In this document: positions 9,201-17,775 of the stretch, in pieces
Layout of the letters: each line of letters starts with the position of its first letter
How positions within the stretch are numbered: position 1 is the stretch's first letter
Source of the DNA: Candidatus Ribeiella danica
Lineage (GTDB): Bacteria > Chloroflexota > Chloroflexia > Chloroflexales > Roseiflexaceae
Direction: 5' to 3'
DNA: 64,000 bases
NCBI GenBank assembly: GCA_016717335.1
Contig: JADKFS010000008.1
Coordinates: forward strand, 434,001-498,000
Made by a program: the position numbers and the translations under genes
The notes under the pieces: model-generated
What the model was told of the DNA's origin: nothing
Databases searched by the model: none
Seen by the model: only the letters and a program-made list of their open reading frames with translations

Positions 9201-9657
9201 GCACCACCGAGACCCCGCCGTAGACGTAGCGGTAGCGCGCCACCACGCGGGCCTGCGGGATCGCCGCGAGCGCGCGGGCCTCGAAGTCGCGCAGGCGCTG
9301 GTCGAGGTAGGCCAGGTAGCGCAAGCTGTCGGGCGCGGCCGCGTCGAGCCGCGCGGCGCCGGTGCGACTCGGGCTGGTCGGCGCCAGGCCGGGCAGGCCG
9401 CCGGCGTAGGCGGCCAGCGGCGCGTCGGCCAGCTTGACGATCACGCTCACGAGCTTGCTCGCGACGACGCCCTGCTTAGCATTGGCGCGGCTGTCCCACG
9501 GCGAATCCTGGCTGAAGCGCGCCACGGCGGTGGCGGGCCGCGCCGTCAGGGCGAGCGGCGCCTGGCCGCGCGCCAGCGCGCCCGCCGTGGCCGAGAGCGC
9601 GACGAGCGCGGCCAGCATCAGCGCGAGGACGCGTCGGCTGCGGTTGGGGAACATCAT
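6259..9657 (-). CDS. Secreted S8 (subtilisin/cucumisin-like) serine protease with PA and DUF11-like domains
   Basis: 1132-residue preproprotein with an N-terminal signal sequence (VLALMLAALVALSATAGALA) and an I9-type propeptide (about 75-180). The S8 catalytic triad is Asp215 (VIDTGIWPEHPSF), His288 (GHGTHTAST) and Ser614 (GTSMASPHVAGAGALL). A protease-associated insert carries AGGGAGMVLYNPP. After the catalytic domain come a fibronectin-like domain and a DUF11-type domain (ITATNNGPEPATVSIRD). Start: ATG 9657 has GAGGAGG 6 nt upstream. Probably an extracellular scavenging protease. No sorting motif or transmembrane anchor is visible at the C-terminus, so it is likely released. It stands alone, convergent with the exporter operon. 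Confidence 0.92.
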   Translation of the reverse strand: MMFPNRSRRVLALMLAALVALSATAGALARGQAPLALTARPATAVARFSQDSPWDSRANAKQGVVASKLVSVIVKLADAPLAAYAGGLPGLAPTSPSRTGAARLDAAAPDSLRYLAYLDQRLRDFEARALAAIPQARVVARYRYVYGGVSVVLPEQEIARLAALPGVVAVQRDHLRHVDTDRSPQFVGADVIWRALAANPDLGDGGEGVIVGVIDTGIWPEHPSFADDGSYPPPPARWHGVCEPPHDESPPLACTNKLIGARESLDTYKALIGLDEGEFDSARDNEGHGTHTASTAAGNSGVPATIFGQPRGVISGIAPRAYVAAYKGLGNSGGFGADLVAAIDRAVADGVDVINYSIGSVAASDPYGDSDSLAFLDAYRAGVFVAVSAGNAGPDPGTLGSPANAPWVTSVAASTTDRRFVSRLTLRAGADQLTLDGASITAGVGERPVVDAATVNDPRCERALPDTISDTIVLCLRGGNARVEKSANVRAGGGAGMVLYNPPEQRDVETDNHWVPTIHLDDAAGAQLIAFTTAHSDTTVLGEFTSGVATIDPRFGDVIADFSSRGPLDQSQLGISKPDIAAPGVQILAGNTPAPNQVVDGPPGQLFQAIAGTSMASPHVAGAGALLKALHPDWSPGQIKSALMTGARTSVVKPDGVTPADPYDMGSGRLDLTKAGDPGLTFDVPAEMYASGKGHLQDLNYPSISMPAMPGRLSVVRTVQSVLDRDTTWTATAEAPAGVSIAINPPRLRVPARGYASFVVTVDAGAVPDGTYFGQVLLRSGSRRLHLPVSFVRSQPAVALEQRCDPDTILQGQRTTCAITATNNGPEPATVSIRDAVPRSLPIVRGSVSGATHDRHNNTLSYIGTLPGVQNPAIEIISDTGGLPFGYVPLASLGIPPIDCTDICDDFAVTFIAPSFTYNGASYDRVTMTTNGYLIVGSASENRIFNQEFPDPALPNNVVAAYWTDLDLDGTLPNDPGGGTWRAAYVNAGPGSPTWFVAEWTDAARYNRPPADSHHTFQIWIEAGSDRVHMVYGSNSPAEDRVTVGAENADGTVGGNYYVDTTSGDGAHGSGTPPVEGDVLGLTITPGQRFAHTIGFQLRGRRAGEYVNAAELTANTFAGVNIAAERITVTAP

Positions 9658-9794
9658 AGCGGACCTCCTCAGATATCAGGCAGAACGCAGGCAACCAGGC
9701 ATAGCTCTTCCGTGTCGGGGGAGGGCGCGGGTGCGGCGCGGGCATAGGATGGTGGAGTGAGGCAATCCTACGCCTGATAGAGTCCAATGTCAAG

Positions 9795-10190
9795 AGTGTG
9801 TGGGATGTGATGCGGGGGGCTGCGCGCCCCCGTGCCCCCGCGGGCTGCGCGCCCCCGTGCCCCCGCATATCGGGGATTGTCGGGGCCCCCGCGGGCTGCG
9901 CGCCCGCGTTCCCCGTTCCGTGTCCCGGCGACAGGCCGGTTGATTTCGTGGGCGGGCTCCGCCCCCCACACCCCCCGCTGGGGGCGGAGCCCGCCCCCAG
10001 ACCCCCTGCAAATAATCTTGTCTCACTTGTACGGCTTGATGCACATGCCCGGCTGAATCCAGGCGCGGCGAGAGACAAGACGTCCGACGGAATGGTGTGA
10101 GGCATCTGCCACTGGCATTGAAACTGAGAAGGCGTTCATTGCCGGAAGGGGGCTGGGGGCGCTGCGCCCCTGAAGCTGATCGATCCGAAA
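9795..10190 (-). repeat. GC-rich modular dispersed repeat, copy 2
   Basis: Reverse-orientation copy of the modular element: G/C-run tail first, then CATGCCCGGCTGAATCCAGG, a variable core, TTGCCGGAAGGGGG and GGGGGCGCTGCGCCCC. It fills the gap between the S8 protease and the DUF1786 gene. I see no gene in it. Confidence 0.7.
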
Positions 10191-10194
10191 GGCG

Positions 10195-11322
10195 TTAGCC
10201 AGCCAGCGCCGCCTCGATCTCCTCGGCGGCCTCGGGGTAGCTCGCCGCGAAGGCCCGCAGCAGCCCAAAGCAGCCCGCCAGCATCATATCGCCGTGCGGC
10301 ACAGCGAAGTACGGCCGGATCTCCGCGTCCCCCATGCGCAGCGCCGCGCCGCGCAGCATCGACCGGCGCGGCCCGCTGACGGCCAGGAACGGCCGCGCGT
10401 CGGGCGTCGGCCGCAGCACCAGCGCGCCGTGGCCCTTGCTGTCGAACACCTCCTGGTTGCTGATCGTCCCCGCGCCGAGCCGCTCCAGCAGGCCCACCAG
10501 CTGCGGCGCAGTCAGCTCGCCGGTGTGGTGCTCGAAGCAGCCGGCGATCTGGCCGCCGACCAGGTGAAACGCCAGGCAGTGGAAGTTGCCGACGTTGGCG
10601 ACCAGCAGGTCGTCCTGCTCGGCCAGGCGCGGGTCGTCCAGCGCGCCGAGCACGGCGGCGGGCGCGGTGTCCATCAGCACGGCCGGCATGTCGTGCGGCG
10701 TCGCGATCGCCACAGCGCGCAGGCGCGTCATCTCGCGCGGCACCTCAAGGCGGCGGAAGCCCAGCGCCAGCAGCCCGCCCCCGGTCGAGAAGCGCTCGGC
10801 CAGGTAGTTGAAGCGGAACACCCGGTCGCTCACATCGGGCGGCGCATTGCCGTGGTCGAACACCGCGACCGCGAGCGCGTCGTAGGGCCGCGCGCCGCCG
10901 GGGCCGACCACGCCGAACGCCGCCAGCGCCGCGTGGATCGCGCCCAGGTCGAGGTCGCCCATCGTGATCTTGCGGGTCTTCTGCATATGGCGGACCTCGT
11001 CGGGCGAGACGACGATCAGGCCCATCTCGCGCTCGACCCAGTCGAGGTCATCGTTGAAGGTCCTGGCGGCGTCGGCGGTGGCGTAGGCCGGCAGCCCGGC
11101 GCGCAGGTGGTCCTCGACCGCCCAGTGGCACGGCCCGCCGCCCATCGTCGCGCCGGTCAGCACGATCGGCCGGCGCGCGGCGGTGGCCTCGCGCACCTGC
11201 TGCGCGACGATCTGGGTCGGCGCGGGCATCACCAGCTGCGCGCCGTTCTCGACCGGGCCGTCGCTGTCGAACAGCAGGATGTCCTGGGTGCCGGTGCCGA
11301 CGTCGATTGTCAGAATACGCAT
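10195..11322 (-). CDS. DUF1786 family protein (ASKHA-fold-like, function unknown)
   Basis: 375 residues beginning MRILTIDVGTGTQDILLFD, which resembles the phosphate-1 loop of sugar-kinase/Hsp70/actin-fold proteins, followed by VLTGATMGGGPCHWAVEDHL. This arrangement is the DUF1786 (COG4012) family, in old annotations loosely linked with pyruvate-formate-lyase activation; no biochemical role is established that I can cite. ATG 11322 has GAGGAG 7 nt upstream; the longer upstream frame is made of octamer repeats and is not coding. Flanked on both sides by GC-rich dispersed repeats. Confidence 0.78.
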   Translation of the reverse strand: MRILTIDVGTGTQDILLFDSDGPVENGAQLVMPAPTQIVAQQVREATAARRPIVLTGATMGGGPCHWAVEDHLRAGLPAYATADAARTFNDDLDWVEREMGLIVVSPDEVRHMQKTRKITMGDLDLGAIHAALAAFGVVGPGGARPYDALAVAVFDHGNAPPDVSDRVFRFNYLAERFSTGGGLLALGFRRLEVPREMTRLRAVAIATPHDMPAVLMDTAPAAVLGALDDPRLAEQDDLLVANVGNFHCLAFHLVGGQIAGCFEHHTGELTAPQLVGLLERLGAGTISNQEVFDSKGHGALVLRPTPDARPFLAVSGPRRSMLRGAALRMGDAEIRPYFAVPHGDMMLAGCFGLLRAFAASYPEAAEEIEAALAG

Positions 11323-11454
11323 GGGAGCACTCCTCGTCATGGTCTTGGTCAGGGCCGTGGGCCAATAGTATAGTGCATTCTGGGCAGCTCTGCTTCTTCG
11401 GGGTGCTCCGCCCCCCCGGCCCCCCGCCTGCTGCTCCTGCCGAGCGCGTGACCT

Positions 11455-11548
11455 GTCTCCTTGTCTCCTTGTCTCCTTGTCTCCTTGTCTCCTGGTCTCC
11501 TTGTCTCCTTGTCTCCTTGTCTCCTTGTCTCCTTGTCTCCTTGTCTCC
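11455..11548. repeat. GTCTCCTT octamer tandem array (about 12 units)
   Basis: Near-perfect 8-bp tandem repeat, the complement of the AAGGAGAC words at 3541. One unit carries GTCTCCTG. It abuts the GC-rich modular repeat beginning at 11548 and lies upstream of the DUF1786 gene. Confidence 0.92.
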
Positions 11549-11892
11549 GGGGCGCTGCGCCCCCGGCCCCCCGCCCGGGGGAACCCGCGCCGGTTCCCCC
11601 GGCCCCCCTCCGGCAAATAAGCTCGTCTCAGCTTCAGCGATTGTGGCGCATGCCTATCAACATTCCTGCAGAGCGAGTTGCCTCCCGCCGCGCCTGGATT
11701 CCGCCGGGCATGGCGTCAAGGATCACAACAGAGGGAGGGCTATTTTGGGGTCCAGGGGCGAAGCCCCGGCCGGGGGGCGGCGGGGGTGGCGGCCCACCCC
11801 CGCCCGCGGGGGCACAGGGCGGGCAGCCCCCCACAGGCTTGGGGACGGGGGGCAGCCCCCAGGGGGCACGGGGGGCGCGCAGCCCCCCGCAG
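11549..11892 (+). repeat. GC-rich modular dispersed repeat, copy 3
   Basis: Forward copy: GGCGCTGCGCCCCCGGCCCCC, a CCGGCAAATAAGCTCG junction, core with GCCTGGATTCCGCCGGGCAT, TTTTGGGGTCCAGGGGCGAA, then a tail. It shares with copy 4 (18415-18690) the variant AAGCTCGTCTCAGCTTCAGC, so these two are closest relatives. It ends at the stop codon of the three-TM protein gene. Confidence 0.75.
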
Positions 11893-12336
11893 CTAGATTG
11901 TCCACAGCACCCAGGCGATCAGGGCGCCGAGGCAGCCCATGCCGACCAGGAACAGCGCCAGCGCCAGCCGCAGCGACCACACCTTGACGCGGCGCATGCC
12001 CTCGCGCGCCCGCCGCATCGCGGAGAGGTTGTGCTCCTGGTAGCGCGACGCGCGCGGGTAGAGCGCCGCCAGCGTGCCCAGCAGCGCCACGAAGAGGGCG
12101 CCGAGCGCCGCGCTGCCCAGCCAGCGCACGGTCGTGTCGCGCAGGTACGCCGGGGTGGGGTTGGCGCTGAACGCCAGGATCGCGAAGAGCACGCCGTAGA
12201 GCCCGGTGATGAGCTGGGCGAGCGTCTTCGCGCCCTCCTCCAGCCGGTCGAGGTTCTTGCCCTGCTGCTCGGCGAACCACGCGCGCAGCGCGCGGTCGTC
12301 CTCGGTCTCTGCGCCGCGGTCGACCATTCGCGTCAC
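11893..12336 (-). CDS. Three-TM membrane protein, third gene of the CHAT operon
   Basis: 147 residues. After a charged N-terminus (WFAEQQGKNLDRLEEGAKTL) there are three hydrophobic helices: LITGLYGVLFAILAFSA, WLGSAALGALFVALLGTLAA and LALALFLVGMGCLGALIAW. A basic cytoplasmic-type loop lies between the second and third. The start is GTG 12336, whose GTG overlaps the TGA of the preceding gene (GTGA), pointing to translational coupling; ATG 12327 is an alternative. I recognise no family. Coupling to a CHAT protease-like ATPase suggests it could be the membrane target or effector of that protein; this is inference. Confidence 0.75.
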   Translation of the reverse strand: MTRMVDRGAETEDDRALRAWFAEQQGKNLDRLEEGAKTLAQLITGLYGVLFAILAFSANPTPAYLRDTTVRWLGSAALGALFVALLGTLAALYPRASRYQEHNLSAMRRAREGMRRVKVWSLRLALALFLVGMGCLGALIAWVLWTI

Positions 12337-12533
12337 CCCTTCCTGCGCGGCACGGCGACCTTGCGGCGCTCGGGGCAGCTCGGCCGCAGGGTCGGGTTCT
12401 TGCAGGGCAGGCTGTACTCTTCGTAGTCGTCGCGGTAGACCACGTCGAGCTTCAGGCGGGCGATCTCGTCGCGCGTCCAGATGTTGGCCCAGCCGCAGTT
12501 CTTGCAGGTGTAGGTGATGCTGTCGTCGCTCAT
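12333..12533 (-). CDS. Small Cys4 zinc-ribbon-like protein, second gene of the CHAT operon
   Basis: 66 residues with CKNCGWANIW near the N-terminus and a second pair (CKNPTLRPSC) near residues 44-53, a likely four-cysteine metal site, followed by a basic tail (ERRKVAVPRRKG). Its ATG overlaps the TGA of the CHAT gene (ATGA), and its own TGA overlaps the GTG of the next gene. Such double 4-nt overlaps argue for fixed stoichiometry of the three products. No family recognised; it might be an adaptor or nucleic-acid-binding subunit. Confidence 0.72.
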   Translation of the reverse strand: MSDDSITYTCKNCGWANIWTRDEIARLKLDVVYRDDYEEYSLPCKNPTLRPSCPERRKVAVPRRKG

Positions 12534-15500
12534 TGTATCTCTCCCGTCTGTGTGAGGAGCGGGCCTAGCAGGGTGCGAAACGGCTCGGCCAGCGTGTCGG
12601 GCGGGGCCGCCACGCCGCGCAGCCGCTGGCTGAGTGCGCGCAGCGCCGCCGCCGCGTCGAGCCAGGGCGAGCCGGGCGCCTCGCCCGCGGCGGCCTGATC
12701 GGCCAGCTCGACCAGCCGGTCGGCGAGGGCCGCCCGCTCCTGGGCGCCGACCTGCGGGTTGGCGAGGGCCGCGGCGACCGCCTGGAAGATCGGCAGCGTC
12801 TGGCCGAGCGCGGCGCCGAGGGCCGGGCGCTGCGCGGGCGGGGCCGCCTCCAGCAGCGTCGCCAGCGCGGCCATCTCGGCGTCATCGGTCGGATCGTCCT
12901 CCGCCGGCGCCGGCTCCGCGCCGGCGATCATCTGCTCCATCGCCGTCAGGGCATCCTGGAACATGCCGGGCAGCCCGCCGCGGATCTGGGCCGCCCGCGC
13001 GGCCATGCCCGGCTCGTCGCGCAGCCACAGCTGCAGCACGTGCAGGAACTCGCCCGCGCCGGCCAGCGGCAGCGGGCGCGCGCCGCGCAGCAGCGCCAGG
13101 TCTTCGGCCAGCGCCGCGCGCGCGGCCGGCGTGCCCGCGCCGATCGCCCGGACGACGTGGTTGCACGCCTCGTTCAGCAGCGCGCCCAGCTGCTCCTCGC
13201 CGCGCCCGCCGTCGCGCCAGGCGACGATCGCCTCGCGCAGGGTAGGCGGCGGCGGGCCGGCGTGCTGCCGGGCGACATCGAGCGCCTGCCGCAGATCCGG
13301 GTCATCCTCGCCCGCCGGCAGCAACGTGAGAGCCTCTTCCATCAGCGGCAGCGCCGCGGCGAAATCCTCTTGATTGTAATCGAGGACCGAGAGGCTGCAC
13401 AGGGCTATTCGCAAACTGTGACGCGTGCGCTGGTCCTGCGGCGCGCGCCGGAACGCGGCGATCGATCCCTCGGCCGCGACACGCACGATCGCCGGGTCGT
13501 CGAGCAGGCCGGCGACATTGCGCACGCCGGCCAGCGTATCGCCATAGGCCCACTGGTCGCCATCGCGGGCCAGCGCCGCGGTCGCTGCCGCGTACAGGCT
13601 CGCCGCCGCGCCGGGCGCCCGGTCGAGCGCTGCCGCGAGCGCGCTTGTGTACGCACCAAGTGTTGGTTCCGCTGCCGCGACCTGCTGCAGCGCGGCGCGC
13701 GCCTGCTCGGCCGGCTGCCTGCCCTGCAGCGCGGCGGTCGCCATGGCCACCAGCGCGCCGGCTAGGCGTGCCGGCGTCGCCGCAGAAGCTTCGTCGTCGC
13801 CGGTCCAAGCCTCGATCTGGGCCAGGATCTCGCTGGCCTGGGCAAGCTCGCGCGGGGCGCGCAGCCGCGCGAAGATCGCGACGCTCGCGCGCGCGGCGGC
13901 GAGCGCCGGCTCGCGCTCGCCGCGCATGACCTGGATCTGCGCCATGTTGATCAGCGTGGCCGCCTTGCCGCGCACGTCGCCCAGCGCCTCCTTGATCGCC
14001 AGCGACTGCTCGTACAGCCGCATCGCGCCGTCCAGCTCGCCGCGCGTGACCAGCACCCCCGCCATTTGGTGCAGCGTCGCGCTCTTGCCGCGCACGTCGC
14101 CCAGCGCCTCCTTGATCGCCAGCGACTGCTCGTACAGCCGCATCGCGCCGTCCAGCTCGCCGCGCGTTTCGCACATTCGCCATCGCTGCAGCGTCGCGCT
14201 CTTGCCGCGCACGTCGCCCAGCGCCTCCGATCGAGCGCGCCGCCGTCCAGGCCGGCTTCCCCGCAGCGCGGCTCTCGCGCACGTCGCCCAGCGCCTCCTG
14301 ATCGCCAGCGACTGCTCGTACAGCCGCATCGCGCCGTCCAGCTCGCCGCGCGTTTCCAGCACATTCGCCATCGCGTGCAGCGTCGCGCTCTTGCCGCGCA
14401 CGTCGCCCAGCGCCTCCTTGATCGCCAGCGACTGCTCGTACAGCCGCATCGCGCCGTCCAGCTCGCCGCGCGTTACCAGCTCCCCCGCCATTTCGTGCAG
14501 CGTCGCGCTCTTGCCGCGCACGTCGCCCAGCGCCTCCTGGATCGCCAGCGACTGCTCGTACAGCCGCATCGCGCCGTCCAGCTCGCCGCGCGTTTCCAGC
14601 ACCCCCGCCATTTCGTGCAGCGTCGCGCTCTTGCCGCGCACGTCGCCCAGCGCCTCCTTGATCGCCAGCGACTGCTCGTACAGCCGCATCGCGCCGTCCA
14701 GCTCGCCGCGCGTGACCAGCACCCCCGCCATTTGGTGCAGCGTCGCGCTCTTGCCGCGCACGTCGCCCAGCGCCTCCTGGATCGCCAGCGACTGCTCGTA
14801 CAGCCGCATCGCGCCGTCCAGCTCGCCGCGCGTGACCAGCACCCCCGCCATTTCGTGCAGCGTCGCGCTCTTGCCGCGCACGTCGCCCAGCGCCTCCTTG
14901 ATCGCCAGCGACTGCTCGTACAGCCGCATCGCGCCGTCCAGCTCGCCGCGCGTTTCCAGCACATTCGCCATTTGGTGCAGCGTCGCGCTCTTGCCGCGCA
15001 CGTCGCCCAGCGCCTCGTCAATTTCTTGCGACTGCTCGTACAGCCGCATCGCGCCGTCCAGCTCGCCGCGCGTGACCAGCACCCCCGCCATTTCGTGCAG
15101 CGTCGCGGATCGCTCCTGTCGGTCGTCTTCATCGCCCATGAGAGTCAGAGCTTGCTGGTAGCTCTCCAGCGCCTGCGTGGGGTCGCCGCGCTGTGCTGCC
15201 TGCGTTGCTGCCTCGACCAGATAGCGCTGTCTGAGCTTGCGATCCACAGTCTCACTTGCCGCCTGCTCGGCTAGCGCCAGCACCTGTGCCGCCTCGGCCA
15301 CCCGCCCGAACTGCCGCAGGATGATCGCCAGCTCCCAGGCGTCCCAGCCGCGCCGCTCGGCCGGCCGGTACGGCAGCGCAGCGATCAGATCCGGCAGGTA
15401 GAACTGTGTCGCCTGCGCCACCTCGCGATCGAAGTCGATCCCCTTGTCGCCGCGTGCCTTGCCAATCACCCCAGCCGCCCAGGCGGCGTAGCGCTCGCGC

Positions 15501-17704
15501 GCCGGCCCCAGGTCGCTCGTCTCGGCGCGCGCCCGCACCACCTGGGCGATCACCGGCTGGAAGGCGTAGGCGTTGGCCCGGTCGCGATCCTCGTCGCGCC
15601 CGCCGATCCCCTGGAGCAGCGAGCGATCCTGGAGCTGCTCCAGCCGCTCGTGGGCCTGGCCGGCGAACCACTGCTGCTCGTCCTCCAGGCCCCAGACGAC
15701 CGCGGCGTGCAGCGGCGTCATCACGGGGTTGGCCACCAGCGCCAGCTCGATCAGGGACTGCCGCAGCTCGGGGCTGAGCGCGTCGATCGACAGGCCGACG
15801 TTCGCCAGCACCGAGCGGTGGTTGAGCGGCACGCCGGCCTGCTCGGCCTTGAGCAGCTCGGCGTCGAGGTTTTCGAGCAGCTCGGCCTCGGTCTGGCCGC
15901 TCTTGGCCCAGCGCGCGGCGGCAAGCTCGATCGCCAGCGGGCTGTAGCCCACCGCGCGGGCCACCTGCCCCGGCAGCGCCTCGCCATGCAGGCGCCCGCG
16001 CGCGCGCTGGCGGAACAGCGCGATCGCGCTGGCCTCGTCCAGGCCGCCGAGCTGCTCGCCCTGCGCGGCGGCGGGATAGCAGACCTCGTCGGGCAGCTCG
16101 ACCGGCGCCTGGCGGGTGGTGAACAGCAGGCAGGCGCCGTCGCGCGCGAGCCGGGTCACCAGGCGCTGGATCGCGTCGGCTTCTACATGGTCGGGGTGGG
16201 CTTGGATATCGCCAGCGTCGCGGCCCAGCGCGCCCAGCACCGTCTCGTAGTTGTCAAAGATCAGCAGCGCGCGCCGGCCGCCCACGGCGCGGACGATCGC
16301 CTCCTCCTGCCGGCCGGCGGCGGTCGGGTCGTCGAAGGCCGGGTGCTGGAGCCCCAATCGCCGGGCCAGCTCGGCGCGCAGCGCGGCGGCGCTCAGGCCC
16401 GCTTGCTCGCCGCTGATCGCCAGCGTCACGGCGGTGATTCCGTCGCGAAAGCGAAAGCGTAGCCGGGATGCCAGCTCGTGCACCAGCGCGGTCTTGCCCA
16501 TGCCGCCGGGGCCGCGAATGGTGACCACGCGCTTGCCGTCGAAGACGAACAGCCGCAGCAGCTCGGTCAGCTCGGTCGCGCGGCCGAGCAGGCGCGCCGG
16601 GGCCTGCAGCGCCTCGGTGCGCGGGGCCGGCGGCTCGATCGGCGTGGGCGGCGGGCCGGCGTGGCCCTGGCGCGGCAGGTGGTAGCCGGCGGCACGGTAG
16701 AACGCCGGGATGCCCCACAGCGCCGGGTCGCCGCTGAAGCGGTCGGCCAGTCGCAGGCGCGCGCGGTAGAGCGCCTCTTCGATCGAGATGCCCGCCGTGA
16801 GCTGCTGGTAGAACGTCTCCGCAAACAGCGCCGCGCCGTCGTCGCGGATGCTGGTCTGCGTGCCCAGCACGGCAGGGACGCCGCCCCGCACAAGCGTCAG
16901 GGCCAGGTTGGCGCCGGGCTCGGCGCTGTCGGCGGTGCGGCAGGCGTTCAGGAACGCGAAGTAGGTGCGTCCGCGCAGGTCGACGGCCAGGTCGCGCACG
17001 GCCTGCGGGCGCATCGTGCCCGCCCCGTCGTCGAAGCAGAGGATCGGCTGCCCGCCGGCGACGCTGCCGTGGCCGGTGTAGTGGAACAGGATCGGCTCGG
17101 GGCTGGCCAGGTTGATCAGCGCATCGCGCGCGGGGGCGATCCGCTGCCAGCGCAGGGGCGCGGGCGGCTCCTGGGCGCGCAGCGCGTCGCGCAGCGCGTC
17201 GAGCTCGCTCGCAACCCGCAGGCGCCGCAGCGGCTGGTAGCCCTTCAGCAGCCCCCGCTCGTCGCGCAGCTCCTGCAGCAGCGGGTCGCTGGCCATCACC
17301 ACCAGGCGCCAGGGCAGCGCCGGGTCGGGCGCGGGCGGCAGCGCCTCGGGCGCAACCGGCACCTCGCGCAGCAGGAAGTGCTCGAAGGCGGCGAAGGCCG
17401 CGCCGGTGTGCAGGTACTCCCAGGGGATCGCGGCGAGCTGCGGGTCGTCGAGGCGCAGAACCAGGGCGCTCGCGGGGTGCGGCGCGCGCGGCAGCGCGGC
17501 CAGCCGCTCCAGCAGGGCCGGGCCGCCGAGCGCGGCCAGCAGCCGCAGCCCGTACTCGGCGGGCGTTATGCGGCGGTTCGCATCCAGGTGCAGCGGGTGC
17601 TCGGCGAGCAGGGTGCGCGGGTCGAACGTGCTCAGATGCCGATCGCCGACCAGGGTCTCCGCGCGATCTTCGGCGACGGGCCGCAAGATGATCGTCAGTG
17701 GCAT
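12530..17704 (-). CDS. Giant CHAT protease-like / NB-ARC-type ATPase / TPR protein
   Basis: 1724 residues. N-terminal CHAT (caspase-like) domain, about 1-345, with predicted catalytic His212 (HYTGHGS) and Cys255 (LNACRTAD). Then a STAND-type ATPase: Walker A GPGGMGKTA (Lys404) and Walker B RALLIFDNYE (Asp484). Then a helical arm, and TPR repeats at about 860-1290, nine of them carrying the near-identical GELDGAMRLYEQS. An all-helical C-terminal region follows. ATG 17704 has GGGAG 7 nt upstream. By analogy with STAND/CHAT proteins, TPR ligand binding would trigger ATP-driven oligomerisation and proteolysis. First gene of a coupled trio. One TPR unit (about 14165-14300) is scrambled by compensating indels but the frame stays open. 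Confidence 0.9.
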   Translation of the reverse strand: MPLTIILRPVAEDRAETLVGDRHLSTFDPRTLLAEHPLHLDANRRITPAEYGLRLLAALGGPALLERLAALPRAPHPASALVLRLDDPQLAAIPWEYLHTGAAFAAFEHFLLREVPVAPEALPPAPDPALPWRLVVMASDPLLQELRDERGLLKGYQPLRRLRVASELDALRDALRAQEPPAPLRWQRIAPARDALINLASPEPILFHYTGHGSVAGGQPILCFDDGAGTMRPQAVRDLAVDLRGRTYFAFLNACRTADSAEPGANLALTLVRGGVPAVLGTQTSIRDDGAALFAETFYQQLTAGISIEEALYRARLRLADRFSGDPALWGIPAFYRAAGYHLPRQGHAGPPPTPIEPPAPRTEALQAPARLLGRATELTELLRLFVFDGKRVVTIRGPGGMGKTALVHELASRLRFRFRDGITAVTLAISGEQAGLSAAALRAELARRLGLQHPAFDDPTAAGRQEEAIVRAVGGRRALLIFDNYETVLGALGRDAGDIQAHPDHVEADAIQRLVTRLARDGACLLFTTRQAPVELPDEVCYPAAAQGEQLGGLDEASAIALFRQRARGRLHGEALPGQVARAVGYSPLAIELAAARWAKSGQTEAELLENLDAELLKAEQAGVPLNHRSVLANVGLSIDALSPELRQSLIELALVANPVMTPLHAAVVWGLEDEQQWFAGQAHERLEQLQDRSLLQGIGGRDEDRDRANAYAFQPVIAQVVRARAETSDLGPARERYAAWAAGVIGKARGDKGIDFDREVAQATQFYLPDLIAALPYRPAERRGWDAWELAIILRQFGRVAEAAQVLALAEQAASETVDRKLRQRYLVEAATQAAQRGDPTQALESYQQALTLMGDEDDRQERSATLHEMAGVLVTRGELDGAMRLYEQSQEIDEALGDVRGKSATLHQMANVLETRGELDGAMRLYEQSLAIKEALGDVRGKSATLHEMAGVLVTRGELDGAMRLYEQSLAIQEALGDVRGKSATLHQMAGVLVTRGELDGAMRLYEQSLAIKEALGDVRGKSATLHEMAGVLETRGELDGAMRLYEQSLAIQEALGDVRGKSATLHEMAGELVTRGELDGAMRLYEQSLAIKEALGDVRGKSATLHAMANVLETRGELDGAMRLYEQSLAIRRRWATCARAALRGSRPGRRRARSEALGDVRGKSATLQRWRMCETRGELDGAMRLYEQSLAIKEALGDVRGKSATLHQMAGVLVTRGELDGAMRLYEQSLAIKEALGDVRGKAATLINMAQIQVMRGEREPALAAARASVAIFARLRAPRELAQASEILAQIEAWTGDDEASAATPARLAGALVAMATAALQGRQPAEQARAALQQVAAAEPTLGAYTSALAAALDRAPGAAASLYAAATAALARDGDQWAYGDTLAGVRNVAGLLDDPAIVRVAAEGSIAAFRRAPQDQRTRHSLRIALCSLSVLDYNQEDFAAALPLMEEALTLLPAGEDDPDLRQALDVARQHAGPPPPTLREAIVAWRDGGRGEEQLGALLNEACNHVVRAIGAGTPAARAALAEDLALLRGARPLPLAGAGEFLHVLQLWLRDEPGMAARAAQIRGGLPGMFQDALTAMEQMIAGAEPAPAEDDPTDDAEMAALATLLEAAPPAQRPALGAALGQTLPIFQAVAAALANPQVGAQERAALADRLVELADQAAAGEAPGSPWLDAAAALRALSQRLRGVAAPPDTLAEPFRTLLGPLLTQTGEIQ
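13965..15105. repeat. Near-identical 120-bp TPR-encoding tandem repeats
   Basis: About nine 120-bp units, each encoding 40 residues of two-helix TPR type, differ at only a few positions (His-Glu/Gln-Met-Ala, Val/Glu-Thr-Arg, Lys/Gln-Glu-Ala). Such DNA identity indicates recent amplification or gene conversion. The unit around 14165-14300 contains several indels relative to its neighbours. Confidence 0.9.
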
Positions 17705-17775
17705 GGTTGCTCTCCCGACGCGGTATGATGGCCGGAATGCCGCCGCGCGGCGATGTCGGCGCTTACATGATGAGT

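Noticed and set aside
6382..9747. 1121-codon plus-strand frame opposite the S8 protease
   Set aside because: Composition is Arg/Ala/Val/Gly without motifs; the minus strand has the complete catalytic triad.
14066..15274. Plus-strand open frames opposite the TPR repeats (about 400-500 codons)
   Set aside because: They mirror the 120-bp repeats of the minus-strand CHAT gene. The product is Arg/Gln-rich and lacks any motif, while the minus strand encodes clear TPRs.
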